This document shows positions 47,999-56,042 of a DNA stretch of 60,400 bases, piece after piece. The number at the start of each line of letters is the position of its first letter. Position 1 is the first letter of the stretch. Made by a program: the position numbers and the translations under genes. The stretch lies in the NCBI RefSeq assembly GCF_938030755.1, contig NZ_CALHIF010000063.1, forward strand, positions 1-60,400, written 5' to 3'. The stretch comes from an uncultured Granulicatella sp. Its GTDB lineage: Bacteria; Bacillota; Bacilli; Lactobacillales; Aerococcaceae. Below the pieces are notes generated by a model. The model did no database searches. It was given only the letters and a program-made list of their open reading frames with translations, and had not been told where the DNA came from.

Positions 47999-49417
47999 TT
48001 ATTGGAAGTATTCTTTAAGTGCGTTTGCAATACTTTTTGCGATATTTTCTTGATATTCTTGAGAAGAAATCACTTTATTATCACCTTGATTGTTTAAGTA
48101 TCCAAGTTCTAGAAGAATAGACGGACGAGCATTATCTCTTAATACCATGAAGTTTTGGAATCTGCTTCCTTGGTTTTTAAGAGGTAAGTTACGTGATAAA
48201 TACTTATTGATGGTTTGACTGAGATTTTCACTTTTATCGCTATAATAATAGGTTGTAGTTCCACTAGCGCTATCGACTTCCGCAGAATCAAAGTGAATAC
48301 TGATAAATGCATTGGCATTATTTTTATTACTAATTTCAGCACGATCTGCTAAGGAAACGGAACTATCGTCAGTTCTAGTTAAAATAACTTTTGCGCCTAA
48401 CGCTTCTAATTCCTTCTTAACTAAGAAAGCAGTTGAAAGTGTGTGATCAGCTTCATGTTTTTCACTAAAGTTTACTACAGCACCAGGATCATCTCCGCCG
48501 TGACCAGGGTCAATGACAATAGTTGCATTTTTAATTCCTTGTGGGAGGGCGTCATCTGTTTCTATCCCTGCGAAGTTTGCGGTGACTAACCAATATGGTA
48601 TATATCCATATTTTCCATTGCCTACTGAAACTTTGTAGAAATCTCCTTCTCTATCTTCATATGCAAATTGAGTTCCTTTATCTACCGTTCCAATTAAATC
48701 TGAAGTGATAGATGATTGAGAGTAGATTGGAGTTTCTTTTAGCTTCGTTACAAACATTTTATTGGAATCAATAGTCGTTGGAAGCCCAGCTTGTTTGTTT
48801 AATATTTCTTGTATTAATTCAATGGTATAGTTCGAAGAATCGCTATCTACATATCCTTCAGTTTCTTTATAGCGGATTTTTAAAGTTTTATCGGAAACAT
48901 CTTCAAGAAGATAAAAAATCTCACCATCTGGGATTGTCCCAATTTCTTTAGTGTTTTTTTCGGCAGTTTGATAAATCTTCAAACCTCCATTTGCATAACC
49001 TTTCATTAATGTTGTTAGTAAGATATGATCATTTTCTTCCACGTAGCCAACTTGTTCATTATACTGAACTTGAATCCATCCGTTGTCTAGTTTGTGTAGG
49101 GATAATAAATATTGTCCTTGAGAGATTTCACCCATTGGGATTGACTCTGAATCCATTTTTTGATAAACCTGTACATTCGAAGAACCAGTATTTACAGCAA
49201 ATTGAACAATTTTATTTTTTACTCTAGAAGACGTCTGAGTGGCAGAGTTTGTATTTGAATTATCTACAACTGTTTGACGGGTATTGTTCTCATTTGTTGA
49301 AGCAGATTTTTCACTGACTAATGGATAGGCAATTATCCAAAATGTTAATAATATAAAAATGAAAGCTATGAATTGTTGTGTATTTTTCTTTTTAAATAGA
49401 TGCAATAATGAATCCAT
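47999..49417 (-). CDS. N-acetylmuramoyl-L-alanine amidase with SH3b repeats
   Basis: A 472-residue exported amidase that cleaves the stem peptide from the glycan in peptidoglycan. An N-terminal membrane helix (FIAFIFILLTFWIIAYPLV, about 17-35) acts as signal or anchor. Three bacterial SH3-like segments (about 65-130, 140-195, 215-280; for example YVEENDHILL, GYVDSDSSNY, GYIPYWLVT) precede the Amidase_3 domain (about 295-472). The zinc ligands and catalytic residues are DPGHGG, the Glu in SEKHEADHTL, SIHFD and ELGYLNN. Gene context is convergent with thiI and divergent from nfo. AAAGGAG lies 5 nt before ATG 49417. Confidence 0.93.
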   Translation of the reverse strand: MDSLLHLFKKKNTQQFIAFIFILLTFWIIAYPLVSEKSASTNENNTRQTVVDNSNTNSATQTSSRVKNKIVQFAVNTGSSNVQVYQKMDSESIPMGEISQGQYLLSLHKLDNGWIQVQYNEQVGYVEENDHILLTTLMKGYANGGLKIYQTAEKNTKEIGTIPDGEIFYLLEDVSDKTLKIRYKETEGYVDSDSSNYTIELIQEILNKQAGLPTTIDSNKMFVTKLKETPIYSQSSITSDLIGTVDKGTQFAYEDREGDFYKVSVGNGKYGYIPYWLVTANFAGIETDDALPQGIKNATIVIDPGHGGDDPGAVVNFSEKHEADHTLSTAFLVKKELEALGAKVILTRTDDSSVSLADRAEISNKNNANAFISIHFDSAEVDSASGTTTYYYSDKSENLSQTINKYLSRNLPLKNQGSRFQNFMVLRDNARPSILLELGYLNNQGDNKVISSQEYQENIAKSIANALKEYFQ

Positions 49418-49450
49418 AGAGACTCCTTTAAAATTAAGTATTTCTAATTC

Positions 49451-49456
49451 ATTATA
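49451..49456 (-). promoter_or_regulatory. -10 region of the amidase gene
   Basis: On the minus strand TATAAT (49456-49451) is preceded by TTGG, giving an extended -10. No strong -35 is seen. Confidence 0.5.
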
Positions 49457-49497
49457 CCAATAAAACCCTTATTTGTGTATAAAAAGTTGCTTTGAAC

Positions 49498-49527
49498 TTG
49501 ATTGTAGTAGAATTTATTAGGTACAAT
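49498..49527 (+). promoter_or_regulatory. Sigma-A promoter of nfo
   Basis: TTGATT (49498-49503) and TACAAT (49522-49527) are 18 nt apart, 33 nt before the nfo start. Confidence 0.55.
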
Positions 49528-49559
49528 AAAAAAGAATAAGAGCAAATTGGAGGTTTGAC

Positions 49560-50462
49560 ATGTTAATTGGATCTCATGTTTCAATGAGTGGTAAAGAAAT
49601 GCTATTAGGGTCAGCTAAAGAAGCCTATAGTTACGGGGCAAATGTTATGATGGTGTATACGGGAGCTCCTCAAAATACCAGAAGAAAACCGATAGAAGAA
49701 TTAAACGCTGAAATAGGCAAGAAATTTATGGCTGAAAATGGAATCAAGGAAGTGGTCGTTCACGCTCCATATATTATTAACTTAGCCAATACTACAAAAG
49801 AAGGATATATTGATTTTGCAATTGATTTTTTAAAAGAAGAATTGAGACGTGCTGAAGCAGTCGGTGCTACACAAGTTGTTTTACATCCAGGTTCTCATGT
49901 AGGAGCGGGTGTTGATGTTGGATTGAATCAAATCATCTATGGACTAAACCAAGTAATTACAAAAGATCAAACAGTTCAAATCGCCTTAGAAACAATGGCT
50001 GGAAAAGGAACGGAGTTAGCTCGTACGTTTGAAGAACTAGCGCGTATTATTGATGGCGTGACGTATAATGAACACTTATCGGTTACATTTGATACTTGTC
50101 ATGTTCATGATGCTGGATACGATATAAAAAACGATTTATCGGGAGTATTGACACAGTTCGATAAAACGGTAGGACTTGATCGCATTAAAGTTCTTCATAT
50201 CAACGATTCTAAAAATCCTGTGGGTGCTCATAAAGATAGGCATGAAAATTTTGGATTTGGAGAAATTGGGTTTGATGCGTTAATGAATGTTATTCAAGTC
50301 CCAGAATTTAAAAATCTCCCTAAAATTCTTGAAACTCCATGGATTAAAGTGGAAGATAAAGTTCAGATTGCGCCTTACAAGAAAGAGATTGAAATGATTC
50401 GTTCTGGTAAATTCGATTCACATTGGATCGAAGAGTTATTAAATCAAGAAAGAAGGAAGTAA
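49560..50462 (+). CDS. nfo: Endonuclease IV (deoxyribonuclease IV)
   Basis: Nfo is a metal-dependent AP endonuclease of base excision repair, complementing Nth in this window. The 300-residue TIM-barrel protein has the metal-binding blocks VVHAPYIINLANT, VLHPGSHVGAG, ALETMAGKGTE, TFDTCHVHDAGYD and HINDSKNPVGAHKDRHENFGFGEIG. TTGGAGG precedes the ATG. A Fur-family regulator gene begins 1 nt after its stop, so the two are probably co-transcribed. Confidence 0.97.
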   Translation: MLIGSHVSMSGKEMLLGSAKEAYSYGANVMMVYTGAPQNTRRKPIEELNAEIGKKFMAENGIKEVVVHAPYIINLANTTKEGYIDFAIDFLKEELRRAEAVGATQVVLHPGSHVGAGVDVGLNQIIYGLNQVITKDQTVQIALETMAGKGTELARTFEELARIIDGVTYNEHLSVTFDTCHVHDAGYDIKNDLSGVLTQFDKTVGLDRIKVLHINDSKNPVGAHKDRHENFGFGEIGFDALMNVIQVPEFKNLPKILETPWIKVEDKVQIAPYKKEIEMIRSGKFDSHWIEELLNQERRK

Positions 50463-50463
50463 T

Positions 50464-50946
50464 ATGCATTCACACGATCATTGCTGTGGACACGACCACT
50501 GTAAGCATCATCATAACCACTCACATAATCATGTTGAAGAAGCATTAGAGATTCTAAAAGAAGCGGGCTACAAGCACACGAATAAACGCCAACGATTGGT
50601 TGAAATTTTAAATGATGCGAATCGCTACTTGTCAGCAAAGCAAGTACAAGAGTTAGTTGCACCTGAATTCCCGCAATTAAGTTATGATACAATTTATCGT
50701 AATTTATATACCTTTGTACAATTAAATATTTTAGAAGAAACAGAATTAAATGGTGAGAAATTATTTAGATTCCGTTGCCAAACACATGGGCATCATCATC
50801 ATTTCATTTGTGAAAAGTGTGGTAGTACAAAAGAAATAGATATGTGCCCAATGGACTTCTTCCAAGATCAATTAGAAGGTTGTGAAATTCACTCTCATCG
50901 ATTCGAGATTTTTGGACTTTGCGAAAAATGCGCAACTAAAGCATAA
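50464..50946 (+). CDS. Fur-family regulator with His-rich N-terminal extension (Zur/PerR-like)
   Basis: A 160-residue metal-responsive repressor, the second Fur paralog here. The first 23 residues hold 11 His and 3 Cys (for example HSHDHCCGHDHCKHHHNHSH), a likely metal-binding tail. The winged helix follows (YKHTNKRQRLVEIL; SYDTIYRNLYTF). The dimerisation/metal domain has CQTHGHHHHFICEKCGSTKEID and a C-terminal CEKC, giving the usual two CxxC structural zinc site plus a His cluster. The His-rich character points to zinc (Zur), but iron or peroxide sensing cannot be excluded. It is co-transcribed with nfo. Confidence 0.88.
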   Translation: MHSHDHCCGHDHCKHHHNHSHNHVEEALEILKEAGYKHTNKRQRLVEILNDANRYLSAKQVQELVAPEFPQLSYDTIYRNLYTFVQLNILEETELNGEKLFRFRCQTHGHHHHFICEKCGSTKEIDMCPMDFFQDQLEGCEIHSHRFEIFGLCEKCATKA

Positions 50947-50990
50947 ATTAAGGTTTTCCTAAAAAAGTTCATTGGCAGTAGAGAAGTTGA

Positions 50991-51019
50991 TTGACATTTT
51001 AGTAAACCTTTCCTATAAT
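50991..51019 (+). promoter_or_regulatory. Consensus sigma-A promoter of rpsU
   Basis: TTGACA (50991-50996), exactly 17 nt, TATAAT (51014-51019). Both boxes are perfect matches, the strongest promoter seen in this window. Confidence 0.92.
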
Positions 51020-51102
51020 AAAAAAAGGACATTTCGTTTGTTTGGTTATTCTATTCAAAAGAAAACAGTTACTTTTAAATGCTCGGAGGGAGGGAATAGG
51101 AT

Positions 51103-51276
51103 ATGTCAAAAACAGTTGTTCGTAAAAACGAATCACTTGATGATGCTCTTCGTCGCTTCAAACGTACTGTTTCTAAAACCGGAACTTTACAAGAGGCTCG
51201 CAAACGTGAGTTTTATGAAAAACCAAGTGTAAGACGTAAGAAAAAATCAGAGGCAGCTCGTAAACGCAAGTTCTAG
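51103..51276 (+). CDS. rpsU: 30S ribosomal protein S21
   Basis: A 57-residue, highly basic protein starting MSKTVVRKNESLDDALRRFK and ending RRKKKSEAARKRKF, the hallmark of S21, which sits near the anti-Shine-Dalgarno helix in the 30S subunit and aids initiation. GGAGGGAGGG-type ribosome-binding sequence precedes the ATG. It lies downstream of a consensus promoter and upstream of a terminator, followed by yqeY, as in other Firmicutes. It is easy to miss because of its length. Confidence 0.97.
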   Translation: MSKTVVRKNESLDDALRRFKRTVSKTGTLQEARKREFYEKPSVRRKKKSEAARKRKF

Positions 51277-51305
51277 TCAACTCTGTGTATCATATGACTA
51301 TGTCA

Positions 51306-51335
51306 GGCTGGGGCTATAGGTCCCAGTCTTTTTTT
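51306..51335 (+). terminator. Intrinsic terminator/attenuator after rpsU
   Basis: GGCTGGG (51306-51312) and CCCAGTC (51322-51328, one G-T pair) form the stem, followed by seven T. It separates abundant rpsU from yqeY and the downstream genes. Confidence 0.85.
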
Positions 51336-51371
51336 ATCAATCAAACGAAATATAAGAATGGAGAGAGAACA

Positions 51372-51818
51372 ATGTCATTAAAAGAAACGATTAACAACGA
51401 TATTAAAACAGCAATGAAAGCAAAAGATAAAGAAACTTTAGCCGTTTTGCGTATGATTAAAACAGCAATTCAAGCGGCTGAAATTGATAAAAAATCCGAG
51501 CTAACACCTGAAGAAGAATTAACGATTCTGTCTCGTGAAGCTAAACAACGCCGTGATTCAATTGTTGAATTTGAAAAAGCAAATCGACCAGAACTAGTTG
51601 AAAAAACACAAGGTGAATTAGTAATTGTTGAAAAGTACTTACCAGCACAACTTTCTTTAGAAGAAGTACAAGTAAAAATTGCTGAAATTGCTGAGCAAGT
51701 AGGAGCTACTACTCAAAAAGAATTTGGTAAATTAATGGGAGCAGTGATGCAAGCTCTTAAAGGTCAAGCAGACGGTAATGTCATTAAAGAACAAGTAAAA
51801 GCACACTTAAATAAATAA
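51372..51818 (+). CDS. YqeY family protein (GatB/YqeY domain)
   Basis: A 148-residue helical protein with a YqeY/GatB C-terminal-like domain: MSLKETINNDIKTAMKAKDK, LRMIKTAIQAAEIDKK, and a tail KEFGKLMGAVMQALKGQADGNVI. In the amidotransferase subunit GatB this domain contacts tRNA, so a tRNA-linked function is suspected for the stand-alone protein, although it is not established. ATG 51372 has GGAGAGAG upstream; a longer in-frame reading from 51285 crosses the rpsU terminator. The rpsU-yqeY-phoH order is conserved. Confidence 0.9.
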   Translation: MSLKETINNDIKTAMKAKDKETLAVLRMIKTAIQAAEIDKKSELTPEEELTILSREAKQRRDSIVEFEKANRPELVEKTQGELVIVEKYLPAQLSLEEVQVKIAEIAEQVGATTQKEFGKLMGAVMQALKGQADGNVIKEQVKAHLNK

Positions 51819-51840
51819 GTGTGGATTGGAGGATAACTGA

Positions 51841-52848
51841 TTGGAAAATGAAACCGTAAAAGCAAGTGTTGAATTAAGCGATAATCCTCAATTAATTCAA
51901 TTATTTGGTTCTCAAGATCAGAATATTCGTTTTATTGGAGATTCATTCCAAGTACAAATTACTCATCGTGGGGAGCAACTCTTTATCACTGGCGAAGAAG
52001 AGGTTACTACTCAAGTTAAAGAACTACTAAATCAACTTCAAGACTTAATTGCACGTGGAATTAGTATTTCTAAAACAGATATCATTACCGCGGTAAAGAT
52101 GGCAAAACGCGGTACTTTGGATTACTTTGTTAATTTGTATAACGAAGAAATTGGACGTACATTTGCAGGGAAAGCGATTCGTGCTAAAACATATGGTCAA
52201 CAGCAATATATTCATGCCATAAAGAAGACTGATGTAGTCTTTGGCATTGGACCTGCCGGAACGGGTAAAACGTTTGTAGCTGTTGTGATGGCTGTACAAG
52301 CATTGAAGAAAGGCGAAGTGAAGAAAATTATCTTGACTCGTCCAGCTGTTGAAGCCGGTGAAAATTTAGGTTTCCTACCAGGAGACTTAAAAGAAAAAGT
52401 AGATCCATATTTACGTCCGTTATATGATGCTCTTTATACCGTATACGGTATGGAACATACGAATCGACTCTTAGAACGAGGAGTCATTGAAGTGGCGCCG
52501 TTAGCGTATATGCGTGGGCGTACTCTAGAAGATTCATTTATCATTTTAGATGAAGCTCAAAATACAACTAGAGCTCAAATGAAAATGTTCTTAACTCGTT
52601 TAGGTTTTGGTTCAAAAATGATTGTTAATGGAGATAAGTCTCAAATTGACTTACCAAAAGGACATCAAGCCAGTGGTCTTTTAGATGCTGAACGCAAGCT
52701 GAAAGGTATCAATGGAATTGCGTTTGTGGAATTTGATGCAGGAGACGTTGTACGTCATCCAATCGTATCTGAAATTATTAATGCATATTCAGCACCAACG
52801 GAAACTGAAAGGGAACGAGGTGAAGAAAGTGAGACAAAAGCTCCGTAA
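51841..52848 (+). CDS. phoH: PhoH-like protein
   Basis: A 335-residue cytoplasmic P-loop ATPase, with an N-terminal region resembling a KH-type RNA-binding fold and a helicase-like ATPase core. Walker A is FGIGPAGTGKTFVA (about 135-148), and Walker B-like FIILDEAQNTTRAQMKMFL follows. LTRPAVEAGENLGFLPGDL is family-typical. A role in RNA metabolism is inferred from its constant linkage with ybeY and era. The start is TTG 51841, preceded by GGAGG. The 3' end overlaps pgpH by 20 nt. Confidence 0.93.
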   Translation: MENETVKASVELSDNPQLIQLFGSQDQNIRFIGDSFQVQITHRGEQLFITGEEEVTTQVKELLNQLQDLIARGISISKTDIITAVKMAKRGTLDYFVNLYNEEIGRTFAGKAIRAKTYGQQQYIHAIKKTDVVFGIGPAGTGKTFVAVVMAVQALKKGEVKKIILTRPAVEAGENLGFLPGDLKEKVDPYLRPLYDALYTVYGMEHTNRLLERGVIEVAPLAYMRGRTLEDSFIILDEAQNTTRAQMKMFLTRLGFGSKMIVNGDKSQIDLPKGHQASGLLDAERKLKGINGIAFVEFDAGDVVRHPIVSEIINAYSAPTETERERGEESETKAP

Positions 52849-55018
52849 GTTTCAAGAGACTTTAGGAATGCTCTATCTACCTGCTTTATTAGGATTGACA
52901 TTTTTAGTGTTACTCATTTTAGGGTGGAGTAATGTACAACCAACTTCTTATTCGTTAGAATTAAATCAAGTTGCTAAAGAAACAATTCGTTCTCCAAGAA
53001 CAATTGAGGATAAAGAGCAAACCGCAAAAAATCAACAAATGGCAATGGATGGTGTTGGAGATATTTATGTTTTTGACCAAACCAAACAACAACAACAAAT
53101 TGATAAAGTAAAGCAGTTTTTCCAAGCGATTAAAACGGTTGCAGCCAAATCTTCAAGCGAAATATTTGGGGTAGATTCAACTACCACAACTACTGGAGAA
53201 ACATCTACAAAAGTAGCTACAATTCAAGACCGCCTAAGCTATTTTAAGAAAAGTTTAGATGGGGAAAATAAAGCCATTCGAGATTTTGCTTTATATATTA
53301 AAGACAGTGTTATTGTACAACTTCTGTCCGCTAGTTCTGAAAAATTAGATAGCTATGAGAAAGCTGTAGAAGATGCAACGAAGGAACAAATGGCTTCTTC
53401 TATTACAGATTCTAATTTGTTGCAAGCGCAAGAAGCTGCAAAGAAATCTTTGTTTAATGGTGGATTCTCTGATTCAGAACGTGAATTATTAGGACAGTTG
53501 TTAACCAATAGCATTGTTGCTAATAATGTAGTGGATAAAGATGCAACCAACAGTGCAAAAGAGAATGCGAAACAAAGCGTCTCAACCGTTAGAATTCTTC
53601 AAGGTCAAGTGCTTATCCAAGAAGGGCATATTATTACTCAAGAAGATTTACGTATTCTTGAATTACTCGGTATCAATGGGACAACAAACAATTATCATCA
53701 ACTCTATAGTTACTTGATTTTCCTTGGAATCTTTATCGTTAGTCTACTAGTATTCTCGCTTCGATATAAAGTGGGAGTTTCAAGTAAAGACTGGGATACC
53801 CGTTTGAATGAATTAACAGTATTTAGTTTTGTTTTTTCAATGGGCGCTGTACTGTTGAAAATTTTATCGTTCTTGCAAAATAGAGGGATTGATTACATTG
53901 GTGTTGCTTTTCCAATTGCTGGATTAATCTATCTTATTTATAAATTAACCTCAAAATTTTTCTTCACAATTATTGCGATGTTGGTTTATCCGATTTTAGT
54001 CTGGTTTATGTTTGGTAGTGACAATATCAATACTGAAATAGCATTAACAACTGTTTATTTTTCTCTTGCAGCTTGGTTAGGAGTTGTTCAAGAAGTTTAT
54101 TGGAAAAACTTATCTTGGTTTAAACAATTACTTTTACAAATTCTAATTCCTGTTTCGTTAATGATTCCATTTGTATTTTTTAGTAATTATGAACTAGTTT
54201 CTACTCAATCTGGTTGGTTATTTGCATTTGCTGCGATTAGTGGATTTTTATCGTATATAATTCCAGTAATTTTAATGCCATATCTAACTTACCTTTTTGA
54301 GGATAGTTCAGTCCTTTTATGGGCAGAGTTATCCAATCCAAATCAACCTCTGTTAAAAGATTTAATTACAAAAGCTCCTGGGACTTATCATCACAGTCTA
54401 ATGGTGGCTAATATTTCAGCTAACTGTGTAGAGGCAATTGGAGGAGATTCTCAATTAGCACGAGTAGCAAGCTATTATCATGATATTGGAAAAACAGAGC
54501 ACCCGTTCTTCTTTATTGAAAACTTGCCTGCTCATATGGAAAGTCCGCATAAAATGATTGGACCTTATGAATCAAAAGAAATCATTTTTGATCATGTTCG
54601 TAAAGGAGTAGAAATCTTAAAAGAACATCAATTGCCAAAATCAGTAATTGATATTTGTGCAGAACATCATGGAACTACTTTGATGAAATATTTTTATGCA
54701 GAAGCTCTAAAAGAAAATCCGGATGCGATTGAAGAAGATTTCAGATATCCTGGTCCAAAACCTCAGACCAAAGAATCGGCAGTCATTAATATTGTAGATA
54801 GTGCAGAGGCTGCAACACGAGCGATGAAAGAGCCTACTTTAGAAAAAGTTCAGAATTTGGTTCATTCTATCATTATGAATCGCTTGGAAGATGGTCAGTT
54901 TGTAGAATGTGATATTACGATGAAAGAGTTGTCCATTATAGAAAAAAATATTGTGGCTTCTCTTAACGGAACATTCCATTCGCGAATAGAGTATCCAAAA
55001 ATTGTAAAAAAACCCTAG
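52829..55018 (+). CDS. pgpH: Cyclic di-AMP phosphodiesterase PgpH (7TMR-HD)
   Basis: A 729-residue membrane protein. An N-terminal transmembrane helix (LYLPALLGLTFLVLLILGW) precedes a large extracellular 7TMR-HDED domain (about 40-290), then about seven transmembrane segments (about 295-475), and a cytoplasmic HD domain. The HD domain shows YHHSLMVANISANC (about 520) and YYHDIGKTEHP (about 550), the metal ligands for c-di-AMP hydrolysis. It thereby affects potassium and osmolyte balance and wall homeostasis. I choose GTG 52829 because GAGGTG lies 6 nt upstream; another in-frame GTG at 52820 is possible. The start overlaps phoH. Confidence 0.93.
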   Translation: MRQKLRKFQETLGMLYLPALLGLTFLVLLILGWSNVQPTSYSLELNQVAKETIRSPRTIEDKEQTAKNQQMAMDGVGDIYVFDQTKQQQQIDKVKQFFQAIKTVAAKSSSEIFGVDSTTTTTGETSTKVATIQDRLSYFKKSLDGENKAIRDFALYIKDSVIVQLLSASSEKLDSYEKAVEDATKEQMASSITDSNLLQAQEAAKKSLFNGGFSDSERELLGQLLTNSIVANNVVDKDATNSAKENAKQSVSTVRILQGQVLIQEGHIITQEDLRILELLGINGTTNNYHQLYSYLIFLGIFIVSLLVFSLRYKVGVSSKDWDTRLNELTVFSFVFSMGAVLLKILSFLQNRGIDYIGVAFPIAGLIYLIYKLTSKFFFTIIAMLVYPILVWFMFGSDNINTEIALTTVYFSLAAWLGVVQEVYWKNLSWFKQLLLQILIPVSLMIPFVFFSNYELVSTQSGWLFAFAAISGFLSYIIPVILMPYLTYLFEDSSVLLWAELSNPNQPLLKDLITKAPGTYHHSLMVANISANCVEAIGGDSQLARVASYYHDIGKTEHPFFFIENLPAHMESPHKMIGPYESKEIIFDHVRKGVEILKEHQLPKSVIDICAEHHGTTLMKYFYAEALKENPDAIEEDFRYPGPKPQTKESAVINIVDSAEAATRAMKEPTLEKVQNLVHSIIMNRLEDGQFVECDITMKELSIIEKNIVASLNGTFHSRIEYPKIVKKP

Positions 55019-55030
55019 TTAAGAGTTAGT

Positions 55031-55087
55031 ATCCTTTCCTTTAAGATTGTTTAATGAACAATTTTTTGGGAAAGGATCATTTTTTAT
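55031..55087 (+). terminator. Compound hairpin terminator between pgpH and ybeY
   Basis: ATCCTTTCC (55031-55039) pairs with GGAAAGGAT (55069-55077), enclosing ATTGTT/AACAAT (55046-55062). A T run follows at 55080-55085. Confidence 0.75.
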
Positions 55088-55135
55088 TTAATGTTTAGTT
55101 CAACATTCGTCAAAGTTCCAATAATGTAGGGAGTT

Positions 55136-55144
55136 TGTTAAAAT
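55136..55144 (+). promoter_or_regulatory. Extended -10 promoter upstream of ybeY
   Basis: TGT directly before TAAAAT (55139-55144), 31 nt from the ybeY start. It would restart transcription after the compound terminator. Confidence 0.45.
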
Positions 55145-55174
55145 AATAGTGACATGAATAAAGGAGATTTTAAA

Positions 55175-55663
55175 ATGATTATTGAAATTATTGATGAAAC
55201 AGAAGTAGTTCCAGAAAGTCATCAAGAACTGGTTCATAAGGTGGTATCTTTTGCAGCAGATTTTCTAAAAATACCTCAAACAAAAGAATGTAGTATTTCT
55301 TTCGTATCTAGTGAACGGATTCGAGAAATCAATCGTGATTTCAGAAATATCGATAAAGTAACGGATGTTATCAGTTTTGCATTGGATGATGACGATGATG
55401 ATTTTGCAAGCATGCAGTCAATTATGGAGGAAGATGATAGTTTCGTGACTTCAATTGGAGATATTGTCATCTCTTTAGACCGTGCAAAAGAACAAGCAGA
55501 AGATTATGGTCATTCGCTTGAAAGAGAACTTGGATTTTTAGCACTTCACGGATTTTTACATTTAAATGGCTATGACCATCAAACTGAAGAAGAGGAAGCT
55601 GAAATGACAGGATTGCAACAAGAAATCTTAGAAGCTTATGGGTTAACTAGAAATGACGGATAG
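55175..55663 (+). CDS. ybeY: Endoribonuclease YbeY
   Basis: YbeY is a zinc-dependent single-strand RNase involved in 16S rRNA 3' processing and ribosome quality control. The 162-residue protein has the metal triad HGFLHLNGYDH (H-x3-H-x5-H) and the upstream RNFRNIDKVTDVISF-type block. An acidic insert (FALDDDDDDFASMQSIMEED, about 69-88) lengthens the loop before SIGDIVISLD. ATG 55175 has AAAGGAG 8 nt upstream; an in-frame upstream ATG (55154) precedes that site and is rejected. It overlaps dgkA by 11 nt. Confidence 0.95.
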   Translation: MIIEIIDETEVVPESHQELVHKVVSFAADFLKIPQTKECSISFVSSERIREINRDFRNIDKVTDVISFALDDDDDDFASMQSIMEEDDSFVTSIGDIVISLDRAKEQAEDYGHSLERELGFLALHGFLHLNGYDHQTEEEEAEMTGLQQEILEAYGLTRNDG

Positions 55664-56033
55664 ACAAACAGAAAAAAATTCAACCTTTTTGACTTCTATG
55701 AAATATGCACTACACGGAATCAAAACAGTTATTCATGAAGAAAGGAATATGAAAGCGCATTTGTCCATGGCAGCGTTGGCCATATTGATAAGTTTCATTT
55801 CAGGATTAACTGCACTCGAATGGTGTTTTATATTACTTTGTATATTTTTAGTATTAGTCATGGAGATATTAAACACAGTTGTTGAAAATTTGGTAGATTT
55901 ATTAGTGAAAAAGGAATATCATATTGAAGCTAAAAAGGCAAAAGATATTGCAGCGGGTGGAGTATTGTTAAGCGCAGGTTTTACAGTAGTTATTGCGATG
56001 ATTATAATTTTGCCAAAATGGATTCATTTTTAA
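55653..56033 (+). CDS. dgkA: Diacylglycerol/undecaprenol kinase family protein
   Basis: A small integral membrane kinase (126 residues) with a cytoplasmic amphipathic N-terminus (SMKYALHGIKTVIHEERNMK) and three transmembrane helices. EWCFILLCIFLVLVMEILNTVVENLVDL contains the family ExxNTxxE motif, and KKAKDIAAGGVLLSAGFTVV the final conserved D...GxV. In Gram-positives the DgkA homolog phosphorylates undecaprenol rather than diacylglycerol, recycling the wall carrier lipid. The start overlaps ybeY by 11 nt. The ybeY-dgkA-era order is standard. Confidence 0.95.
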   Translation: MTDRQTEKNSTFLTSMKYALHGIKTVIHEERNMKAHLSMAALAILISFISGLTALEWCFILLCIFLVLVMEILNTVVENLVDLLVKKEYHIEAKKAKDIAAGGVLLSAGFTVVIAMIIILPKWIHF

Positions 56034-56042
56034 GGAGAGAGT

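Noticed and set aside
50972..51232. 86-codon frame overlapping rpsU
   Set aside because: Out of frame with the clear S21 gene and begins within the rpsU promoter.
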